A stretch of DNA of 9,130 bases from Spirochaetaceae bacterium. GTDB taxonomy: Bacteria; Spirochaetota; Spirochaetia; Treponematales; Treponemataceae. The notes below the pieces were generated by a model. The model did no database searches, was not told the DNA's origin, and saw only the letters and a program-made list of their open reading frames with translations. Numbering within the stretch: the first letter of the stretch is position 1; each line of letters starts with the position of its first letter. Location of the stretch: the NCBI GenBank assembly GCA_031285525.1, contig JAITWB010000196.1, positions 1 through 9,130 on the forward strand, given 5' to 3'. The position numbers and the translations under genes are program-made. Below are positions 1-5,590 of this stretch, in pieces.

Positions 1-462
1 ATGAATGAACCGGATCCGGTAATACGGAGGATTGAACAGCAAAATGCGCTTCCCGGAAGGGGGTATTTTACCCTGCACTGGTCGCGGCTCATGAAGGCGG
101 ATAAGTACGCTATTGTGACCGCTGTTCCGGCTGTTTCCGGTATATATGAGCTCTATTACCGAAAGAAGAATGCACCTCTAAACCTTCTCTCGGTGAACCA
201 AGGCTGGTACGGAGGACTCCGGTCACAGATACGGGAAGCTATCGATGAGGATTTCCAGACTGACAAGAAGCTCCGTTCAATACTTGCAGAAAATGATATC
301 TATTTTCGGTTTTCCCTTTCCGATATCCTTGCGGATATGCAGGATGTCCTCTGGTTTCTTCACAAAAGCTACTTTGGGAGTGAAGTCCGCATTCAGCCTT
401 CGGGGAGATACGATCAGATATACCTTAAGGAATATGCGCCCGATAACGTACACTGGATTTGA
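1..462 (+). CDS. Hypothetical protein, faint GIY-YIG-like pattern
   Basis: The frame is open from the first base, which is an ATG, to a TGA, giving 153 residues. Because the window begins at that ATG, neither a ribosome binding site nor an upstream extension can be seen, so the protein may be complete or N-terminally cut. I do not recognise a family with confidence. It is soluble-looking, with no signal peptide or membrane segment. Residues 43-51 (PAVSGIYEL) followed by WYGGLRSQIREAI at 69-81 recall the GIY...YxG layout of GIY-YIG nucleases, and a helix with Asp/Gln at about 111-125 follows. However, the arginine expected eight residues after the YxG glycine is an alanine, and no clear catalytic glutamate is seen. 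A catalytically dead or unrelated fold is therefore just as likely. The gene is convergent with the nucleotidase that follows. Confidence 0.7.
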   Translation: MNEPDPVIRRIEQQNALPGRGYFTLHWSRLMKADKYAIVTAVPAVSGIYELYYRKKNAPLNLLSVNQGWYGGLRSQIREAIDEDFQTDKKLRSILAENDIYFRFSLSDILADMQDVLWFLHKSYFGSEVRIQPSGRYDQIYLKEYAPDNVHWI

Positions 463-468
463 ATAATA

Positions 469-490
469 AGGGGAGAGAACTCCCTCCCCT
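469..490. terminator. Short G/C-rich hairpin between convergent genes
   Basis: AGGGGAG at 469-475 is the exact reverse complement of CTCCCCT at 484-490, giving a 7-bp stem with an 8-base loop. An alternative fold pairs GGGAG 471-475 with CTCCC 480-484 around an AGAA tetraloop. The hairpin lies in the 44-base gap between two convergent stop codons. On the minus strand the stem is followed by TTATTATTC, a weak U-rich stretch that suits the end of the nucleotidase transcript. On the plus strand it is followed by CAAAAC, so termination of gene 1 here would be weak or Rho-dependent. Confidence 0.4.
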
Positions 491-506
491 CAAAACAAGA
501 GCTTTC

Positions 507-2090
507 TTACAATTCCATTCCGCCGATTATGGTAATCCTGCCCTCGGTAGCAGGAAGGATCGGCTGGGGAAGCTGCTGGATATACTCGATCACCGCATTG
601 GTGAGGGTTATGGATGTATTAAAGGTGTCGGTTGCCCGTTTGAGTACCTCGTATCCGTCACCGCCGCCGGCAAGATAGTCGTTTGTTGCGATTCGGTATG
701 TTTTGGAAGCATCCACCGGCTGTCCGTTGATGGTGAGTCCTTCGATTTTTCCGGTCTCATAATTCACCGTGTACGCCGCTTCCCTGGAGATCTGGGGGAA
801 CCCGCCTGCACCCTGGGGAATGGCGGCGATAAAGTCAAAGAGTGCGATTACGTCGCTGCCTTTGAGGGTAAGCACGTAGATATAGTTGTCGAAGGGCAGA
901 ATAGTCACAATCCTCTCCCGGGTGATGTCCCCGGCGGGAAGTTCGGTGCGGATGTTGCCGCCGTTCTGGAAGGCAAAATCCACTGCAACGCCCTTCGTTC
1001 CCACATACCAGACAGTGGCGTCGCTCACCAGGTTACCCAGGGCGATTTCCTTTTTGCGGCTCAATCTGTCGCCGAACTCAAAGGTCTCTGCCGCAGATCC
1101 GATCACTTCGCTGAGGGCGGCGGAGGCTTTTTCGGCATAGGGGGCAAGAAGGGTCACCACTTCCGGGTTGGGAGGGAAGAGAGACGTATCGGAGGAGTCA
1201 ACCAAGACTGATTGCCAGGAAAAACCGGTTACTGTGCCGTTTGTAATGCTGAGAACGCCATTTCCGACATATTTACCCCATTCGTTTGCAGACACGATGG
1301 GAGTCCCGGCGGCGATGACAGGTTCGTCGAGGAGTGTATGGGAATGTCCGTCGATGACCAGATTGATTCCGGGGACGGCTTCGGCAAGGTCTATGGAAGT
1401 GATGTGTGTATCCGTTTCTTTTACCAGTCCCATGTGAGTAAGGGCAATGATGACATCAGCTTTTTCCTGTTCTTTTAGAAGCTGAACCATGTGCTTTGCC
1501 GTTTCAATTTCATCGAGAAAGACAAGGCTTTTATCGGGGCTGGCGATGATGGTCGTCCGGAGGGTGGTGAGTCCGAAAACGCCTACGCGAAAGCCTTCAT
1601 AGTCCAGGGTTATATAGGGAGTGCCGAGATAACTGCCGTCGGATTTTTGTATATTTGCCGATAGCCAGGGGAAAGCGGACTGATTCATTTGGGTTTCCAG
1701 AAAATCGATCTTGTTATCGAATTCGTGGTTGCCCATGGTGACGGCGTCATACTGCATGAGGTTATAGGCAAGAATATCCGGCTCCGCATGAAACATATTC
1801 GATAAGGCGCTTCCGGTGTTGATGTCCCCAGCGTCAAGGAGGAGCACGTTTGTATTGCTGTCCCGTACCGCCTTTATATAGGAAGATCGTTCGGCAAGAC
1901 CGCCCCGGGTGTCCTTCGACAAGGTGGTGCCGTGGTGGTCATTGGTGTGCAGTACCACGAGGCTGTATACCGTATCAGGATCCCGGGTCACAGATTCCCG
2001 TTCTGTTGCTGCGGGAGCGGTTCCGGCGCAGGCTGTCAGGAAGATACCGGTAATGATTGTACATACCAGTAGGATCACATTTCTTTTCAT
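507..2090 (-). CDS. Lipoprotein 5'-nucleotidase / UshA-type metallophosphatase
   Basis: This protein of 527 residues is a two-metal 5'-nucleotidase that would hydrolyse nucleotides (and possibly UDP-sugars) to nucleosides and phosphate outside the cytoplasm. The N-terminus has a hydrophobic signal segment and a lipobox LTAC ending in Cys21, so it should be a membrane-anchored lipoprotein. The metallophosphatase domain (about 43-300) shows HTNDHHG with Asp51 and His53, DAGD with Asp89, GNHEFD with Asn121 and the His122/Asp125 pair, THMG with His219, and DGHSHT with His249 and His251. The C-terminal nucleotidase domain (about 325-523) has GNLVSDA, QNGGNIR, the ILPFDN segment and GGGDGY at 475-480, a usual site of substrate stacking. 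All key residues are present and the length is normal for the family. The ATG start is supported by AAGGAG eight bases upstream. It lies 35 bases behind the helical-repeat gene on the same strand and may depend on that gene's promoter. Substrate preference cannot be read from the sequence. Confidence 0.93.
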   Translation of the reverse strand: MKRNVILLVCTIITGIFLTACAGTAPAATERESVTRDPDTVYSLVVLHTNDHHGTTLSKDTRGGLAERSSYIKAVRDSNTNVLLLDAGDINTGSALSNMFHAEPDILAYNLMQYDAVTMGNHEFDNKIDFLETQMNQSAFPWLSANIQKSDGSYLGTPYITLDYEGFRVGVFGLTTLRTTIIASPDKSLVFLDEIETAKHMVQLLKEQEKADVIIALTHMGLVKETDTHITSIDLAEAVPGINLVIDGHSHTLLDEPVIAAGTPIVSANEWGKYVGNGVLSITNGTVTGFSWQSVLVDSSDTSLFPPNPEVVTLLAPYAEKASAALSEVIGSAAETFEFGDRLSRKKEIALGNLVSDATVWYVGTKGVAVDFAFQNGGNIRTELPAGDITRERIVTILPFDNYIYVLTLKGSDVIALFDFIAAIPQGAGGFPQISREAAYTVNYETGKIEGLTINGQPVDASKTYRIATNDYLAGGGDGYEVLKRATDTFNTSITLTNAVIEYIQQLPQPILPATEGRITIIGGMEL

Positions 2091-2098
2091 AAGAAAAA

Positions 2099-2104
2099 CT
2101 CCTT
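2099..2104 (-). promoter_or_regulatory. Ribosome binding site of the nucleotidase
   Basis: Read on the minus strand, AAGGAG is followed by eight bases (TTTTTCTT) and then the ATG at 2090. The sequence and spacing are near-ideal and fix the start in front of the signal peptide. Confidence 0.85.
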
Positions 2105-2125
2105 ACATCTATTATTAGAGGGCGG

Positions 2126-3547
2126 TTATCCCTTTAGGACCTTGGTTATTGCCTCTATCAGCGCTTGTCTGGGGGGATTTTGAGCTTTCAAATCGTTAAC
2201 GAGTGTGACTAAAAGCTCTCTTACTTTAGGGATATCTCTCAATACCCGTTTCAGTTTTACGGCAAAATCGGTATAGGGAGTCTGACCTTCTTTAGTATTG
2301 CCGAGGGCTCTGAAGTGAGACGTATACAGCTCCAACAGTTCTTCGGGATAACGCTTTGCTAAATGGTCGTGGTAGTCCAATACGATGTACAGATTATCGG
2401 CGGACTGTACCATCGCAAGAAGCCTATCCCACATCTGCTCTTCAATATAGAGAGCGCCAATGGAGCGCCTATTCGCCTCATCAAGTATGGCAGTAATTAG
2501 GCGTTCAACTGCGTCTTTTTGCTCAGCTTCGGAAAAGGTTTGCTTCCACTGGCGATAGGTTTCTGTATTGAAGTTTCCATCGAACATAAAATACAGAGAC
2601 AGGGAGCGTATTAGTTCTCTGTCGTTTTCTGCAATGGCAATGCGTAATAGTTCTTTTTGCCATTCATATACCGTCCCGAGATGCTTCTTTTCTTCTGCAA
2701 GCTTTATGCCGTCAGCAACGAGTTGTTTCGCCGCGGTGTAATCGTAACAATTGATAGCTTTCTCAACTTCCGCTTGACGAATCGCCACAATATCCAGGTT
2801 CTGCCGTATCAGTTCTTGCGCTTGTTCGTTCCAGCCGTTTTCTATATAAAATCCGATCTTTTCTTTTTGAAAAAATGCTCTTCTATCGTCGTCGTATTTT
2901 CCAGTCAATGTACTGCATTGAGTATCGATAAAGCGTATAAATGATTCAGATTGACCAAGGGGTACTGCCAAACTACGGTACACAGCAAACAACTCATATC
3001 CGATAGTACCATAATCAAAATAGTACTTTTTCGCTAAAACGATCTGCAAGAGATCGAAGAGGTTTTGCTTAATCTCAAGGGGCGCATGAACCGAACCAGC
3101 AATGCCCTTAAACAGTTGAATGACATTGAATAAAGCGCCCCCTATTACACCAACGGAGTCATCATAACTTCGAATGAATTCAGTTAGTGCTTTTAGAACT
3201 GCCTTGCTCATCGAAAAAGCACAGGAAAAATTCCCTATGTCTATGAGATACTGACCGTGCAGTAGGACATTATCGAGCTCAAATGCCAATAATCTTGCAG
3301 AATGAGGATCGATATATCCGTGGTCGGAATAGGTATAGATACTTTTTCGAATCAAATCACCGTATTTTTTTTCGAGATCCGGGTTTGACGTTCTCTCAAT
3401 AAAGAACAATTCAAACTTTGTCTTAAAATCATTGTAATACAGAGCATACTTGCGGGTAAATTCTCTGAACTCCTCTAATGTAACCGTATATAACAAATCC
3501 TCAAACGTATTTTTCTTTTGCTTTGTGCCCGGATTTGTATTTTCCAT
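2126..3547 (-). CDS. Helical-repeat (TPR-like) protein of unknown function
   Basis: I do not recognise this 473-residue protein by name. The start chosen is the ATG at 3547 (MENTNPG), because GGAGG stands eight bases before it; an in-frame TTG at 3571 would overlap that site and has no site of its own. It has no signal peptide or membrane span and is rich in amphipathic helices. From about residue 235 on, paired helices (for example NCYDYTAAKQLVADGIKLAE) look like TPR or related solenoid repeats. The last 130 residues (LAKRYPEELLELYTSHFRAL, later DIPKVRELLVTLVNDLKAQN) recall the helical C-terminal half of SWIM zinc-finger proteins, but the CxC...CxH SWIM motif is absent, so that link is only an impression. 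Sampled lines have about 40% G+C, well below neighbouring genes. It precedes the nucleotidase by 35 bases and probably heads a two-gene unit. A role as a protein-binding scaffold is a guess. Confidence 0.8.
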   Translation of the reverse strand: MENTNPGTKQKKNTFEDLLYTVTLEEFREFTRKYALYYNDFKTKFELFFIERTSNPDLEKKYGDLIRKSIYTYSDHGYIDPHSARLLAFELDNVLLHGQYLIDIGNFSCAFSMSKAVLKALTEFIRSYDDSVGVIGGALFNVIQLFKGIAGSVHAPLEIKQNLFDLLQIVLAKKYYFDYGTIGYELFAVYRSLAVPLGQSESFIRFIDTQCSTLTGKYDDDRRAFFQKEKIGFYIENGWNEQAQELIRQNLDIVAIRQAEVEKAINCYDYTAAKQLVADGIKLAEEKKHLGTVYEWQKELLRIAIAENDRELIRSLSLYFMFDGNFNTETYRQWKQTFSEAEQKDAVERLITAILDEANRRSIGALYIEEQMWDRLLAMVQSADNLYIVLDYHDHLAKRYPEELLELYTSHFRALGNTKEGQTPYTDFAVKLKRVLRDIPKVRELLVTLVNDLKAQNPPRQALIEAITKVLKG

Positions 3548-3555
3548 GCTTGATG

Positions 3556-3560
3556 CCTCC
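3556..3560 (-). promoter_or_regulatory. Ribosome binding site deciding the start of the helical-repeat gene
   Basis: On the minus strand GGAGG is followed by CATCAAGC (eight bases) and the ATG at 3547. This favours the ATG over the in-frame TTG at 3571, which lies upstream of the site itself. Confidence 0.85.
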
Positions 3561-3623
3561 ACTATTATCAAGGGTCAATATAAATTTTCACCCCCCTCCA
3601 TGGGTAAGTATGACATGGAATGT

Positions 3624-3652
3624 ATTTTAAGGCAATAAAAAAGGACAGTCAT
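3624..3652 (-). promoter_or_regulatory. Possible minus-strand promoter for the helical-repeat gene
   Basis: Read on the minus strand, ATGACT (3652-3647) and TAAAAT (3629-3624) are separated by 17 bases, matching the sigma-70 consensus at four and five of six positions. Transcription from here would give a leader of roughly 70 bases before the ATG at 3547. Other weak A/T-rich candidates (TATATT, GATAAT) lie closer to the gene, so the choice is uncertain. Confidence 0.3.
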
Positions 3653-3687
3653 ATCCATAGCCCTCATAAATTCGCCGCTCACATCCT

Positions 3688-3716
3688 TTGACCTCTGTCC
3701 CTTTTTGTGCTATACT
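3688..3716 (+). promoter_or_regulatory. Sigma-70 promoter of the carD-ispD-ispF operon
   Basis: TTGACC (3688-3693) and TATACT (3711-3716) are 17 bases apart, each matching the housekeeping consensus at five of six positions, and a TGC directly before the -10 box makes it an extended -10 promoter. The expected transcription start, six to eight bases past the -10 box, is at 3722-3724. The carD ATG is at 3726, so the predicted transcript has almost no leader. Confidence 0.75.
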
Positions 3717-3725
3717 GATACCGAT

Positions 3726-4352
3726 ATGAGTGAACAATCCACCGCATTCAGCGTTGACCAGAAAGTTGTATACCCCAGCCAAGGGGTAGGAAAGATTATG
3801 CAGATAACTGAACGGAAATTCCGGGAAGAGACCCTGCTCTACTACGTAATCTACCTTGAAGTTTCTGATATGACTGTAATGGTTCCTGTTGACAAGGTTG
3901 AAGAGCTTGGCATACGGGCTATCGTCTCCCCTGAGGAAGCCCAAAAGGCGTTGGACATGATCTCCGAAGCCTTTGAACCAATCCCCTCGGACTGGAAGCT
4001 CCGGTATCAGATGAATCTTGAACTCCTCAAAAAGGGGAGTGTTCTGGACATCGCCGCCATTGTCCGCTCCCTCTATCACCGCAGCAAGGTGAAGGAACTT
4101 CCCATCCTTGAGCGTAAGCTCTATGACTCGGCAAAGAAACTGCTCGAAGATGAGATATCTTTCGCTCTGGACAAGCCTGCGAAGGAAGTGGAAGCCCTTA
4201 TTCATTCCCATCTTGAACCCTTCGGCGCTGTTACGGAAACAAAACGTTCCGTGATGCACGCTCATATGGATGACGATGAGGATACCGATTTCATGGATGA
4301 CGAGAACGACGATGCTTCCGGAGATATGGACAACGGTTCGGATGACGATTAA
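3726..4352 (+). CDS. carD: CarD/CdnL-family RNA-polymerase-binding regulator with acidic tail
   Basis: This is a 208-residue CarD/CdnL protein. The family binds the RNA polymerase beta subunit and steadies the open complex at promoters, notably rRNA promoters. The N-terminal Tudor-like polymerase-interacting domain (about 8-66) opens with VDQKVVYPSQGVGKI, the family signature. The helical DNA-binding domain follows, with Trp90 in SDWKLRYQMN, matching the conserved tryptophan that contacts the upstream edge of the bubble. Unusually, residues 182-208 form an acidic tail with 16 Asp/Glu in 27 residues, making the protein about 40 residues longer than a typical CdnL of roughly 165. The ATG at 3726 is chosen because the next Met lies inside the first domain. 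An in-frame TTG at 3705 lies within the promoter spacer. No Shine-Dalgarno sequence precedes the ATG. The TAA stop overlaps the ispD start (TAATG). Confidence 0.92.
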   Translation: MSEQSTAFSVDQKVVYPSQGVGKIMQITERKFREETLLYYVIYLEVSDMTVMVPVDKVEELGIRAIVSPEEAQKALDMISEAFEPIPSDWKLRYQMNLELLKKGSVLDIAAIVRSLYHRSKVKELPILERKLYDSAKKLLEDEISFALDKPAKEVEALIHSHLEPFGAVTETKRSVMHAHMDDDEDTDFMDDENDDASGDMDNGSDDD

Positions 4353-5050
4353 TGTCTTCGGCTGACTTCGCTGTAATAATAACTGCGGCGGGATCCTCGT
4401 CGCGGATGGGTACCGGAGTTAAAAAAGAATATCTTCCTTTGGGAACCGGAACCGTTCTTTCGTCTTCTGTCCAGATCTTTTCGGATACAGGACTCTTTTC
4501 GACCATACTTATTACCATACCAGCAGGCGGTGAGAGCGCCGCTAAAGAAGCGCTTTGCTCTCTGGACAAAACCCTTCTGGATACCCTCCTGTTCACCGCC
4601 GGAGGGGCAAGCCGCCAGGAATCGGTCTTACAGGGACTCGAAGCCCTTGCTGCGTCAGGATTCCCAAAAACAGGCGTTGTTCTGATCCACGATGGAGCCC
4701 GCCCCTGGGTGTCTCCCGAGATCATACAGTCGGTTGCAGAAACGGCGGCGCAAAAGGGCGCTACTGTTCCCTGTATTCCTCCGGTGGATACACTCAAAGA
4801 AATAGCCCCCGACGGAACTATCGTCCGTCACCTCAGACGGGACATTCTGGCGGCGGTGCAGACTCCTCAGGGCTTTCATTTTGGGAAGCTCCTGGAAGCG
4901 CATCGCGCCGCGCAACGCAGCTCTTCCGAAGACGGCGCCGTATACACCGACGACACCGAGATATGGGACCGCTACGAAGGGGCGGTGTACTGCTGTCCCG
5001 GGTCTCCGGAAAACAAAAAAATAACCTACAGGGACGATATAGACAGATGA
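4352..5050 (+). CDS. ispD: 2-C-methyl-D-erythritol 4-phosphate cytidylyltransferase
   Basis: IspD joins MEP and CTP to give CDP-methylerythritol plus pyrophosphate, the third step of the cytoplasmic MEP isoprenoid pathway. The 232 residues carry the nucleotide-binding loop AAGSSSRMG (12-20) with Arg18, the KKEYLPL segment with catalytic Lys25, the GGASRQESVLQGL segment, HDGARPW, the VQTPQGF motif, the YTDDTEI acidic motif, and a C-terminal ENKKITYRDDI like the ENxKxT ending of characterised IspD proteins. No key residue is missing and the length is normal. Its ATG shares a base with the carD stop and has no clear ribosome binding site of its own, which suggests translation by re-initiation after carD. 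It overlaps ispF by four bases. Confidence 0.94.
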   Translation: MSSADFAVIITAAGSSSRMGTGVKKEYLPLGTGTVLSSSVQIFSDTGLFSTILITIPAGGESAAKEALCSLDKTLLDTLLFTAGGASRQESVLQGLEALAASGFPKTGVVLIHDGARPWVSPEIIQSVAETAAQKGATVPCIPPVDTLKEIAPDGTIVRHLRRDILAAVQTPQGFHFGKLLEAHRAAQRSSSEDGAVYTDDTEIWDRYEGAVYCCPGSPENKKITYRDDIDR

Positions 5051-5523
5051 TACGTACAGGACTCGGTTACGACCGCCATCGGCTCGTCGAAGGACGGGAC
5101 CTTTTGATAGGTGGAATACATATCCCCTTTGAAAAGGGCGAAGAAGGACACTCCGACGGGGATGTTCTGCTCCACGCCGTTACTGACGCAGTCCTCGGCG
5201 CCGCAGGTTTGGGGGATATTGGCGAATTCTTCCCCCCCTCAGATGACCGCTGGAAAAACGCCGACTCTTCGGTTCTCCTTGCCAGCGCATGGCATCTGGT
5301 AGTGGAACAAGGCTGGCGTCTCGAAAACATCGACTGCGTGATAGCCCTGGAAAAACCGAAATTCCTCCCCTACCGAAACCAGGTGAGAGCCCACATCGCA
5401 GAACTCCTCAACGCAGACCCGGAGGCGGTTTTTGTCAAAGCGAAGACCGGGGAGGGCATAGGCATTGTAGGCAGAGGCGAAGCGGTGGAAGCCTGGTGCG
5501 TGTGTCTGCTGTCGAGGGAGTGA
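5047..5523 (+). CDS. ispF: 2-C-methyl-D-erythritol 2,4-cyclodiphosphate synthase
   Basis: IspF cyclises CDP-ME 2-phosphate to MEcPP with release of CMP in the MEP pathway; family members are homotrimers with a zinc site. The 158 residues are full length. Zinc ligands Asp9, His11 (GYDRHR) and His43 align with E. coli Asp8, His10 and His42 with a constant one-residue shift. Also seen are GHSDGDVLLHAVTDA (34-48), GLGDIGEFFP, and the C-terminal VKAKTGEGIGIVGRGE, which carries the residues around the cytidine diphosphate site. The start ATG overlaps the ispD stop as ATGA, with AGGGA about 12 bases upstream. The frame is open further upstream to about 4555, but that stretch is ispD read in another frame. 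In T. pallidum, as I recall, IspD and IspF form one fused polypeptide; here they are separate. Confidence 0.95.
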   Translation: MIRTGLGYDRHRLVEGRDLLIGGIHIPFEKGEEGHSDGDVLLHAVTDAVLGAAGLGDIGEFFPPSDDRWKNADSSVLLASAWHLVVEQGWRLENIDCVIALEKPKFLPYRNQVRAHIAELLNADPEAVFVKAKTGEGIGIVGRGEAVEAWCVCLLSRE

Positions 5524-5590
5524 GGTAAGGGAGAAGGTTAAAGGTAGAAAAGAGAAGGTAAAAACGATCTTTTCTCTTTTTTCCCTTACC
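5524..5590. terminator. Nested palindrome, likely bidirectional terminator
   Basis: GGTAAGGGA at 5524-5532, directly after the ispF stop, is the exact reverse complement of TCCCTTACC at 5582-5590. Inside it, AAAAGAGAA (5548-5556) pairs with TTCTCTTTT (5572-5580), extendable by G-U and A-U pairs, around a loop of about 15 bases. The left half is almost all purine and the right half almost all pyrimidine, with a run of six T at 5577-5582. The stop codon of the coiled-coil gene (5586-5588, minus strand) lies within the outer arm. The position between convergent genes suits termination in both directions, although the inner stem is A/U-rich and there is no long T run after the outer stem. Confidence 0.6.
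5531..5560 (+). repeat. Short direct repeat GAGAAGGT in the intergenic palindrome
   Basis: GAGAAGGTT at 5531-5539 and GAGAAGGTA at 5552-5560 recur 21 bases apart, with a related AAGGTAGA at 5541-5548 between them. They build the purine arm of the palindrome. They may be a simple-sequence relic or part of a small repeated element found elsewhere in the genome; one copy cannot tell. Confidence 0.4.

Noticed and set aside
459..1211. 250-codon plus-strand frame antisense to the nucleotidase
   Set aside because: The nucleotidase has all its catalytic motifs in the minus frame; the antisense product is compositionally odd and has no known domain.
3548..3571. Earlier TTG start for the helical-repeat gene (eight more residues)
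   Set aside because: The GGAGG ribosome site lies inside this extension and is ideally spaced for the ATG at 3547.
3705..3725. TTG start for carD seven codons upstream
   Set aside because: It falls within the spacer of a strong promoter and would not be on that transcript; no ribosome site precedes it.
3627..4265. 212-codon minus-strand frame opposite carD
   Set aside because: carD on the plus strand carries a clear family signature across the whole stretch; the opposing frame also runs through the divergent promoter region.
4555..5046. N-terminal extension of ispF upstream of 5047
   Set aside because: The extension is ispD read in a different frame, rich in Arg/Gly/Ser shadow sequence; IspF family proteins start at the GLGYDRH strand, which matches the ATG at 5047.
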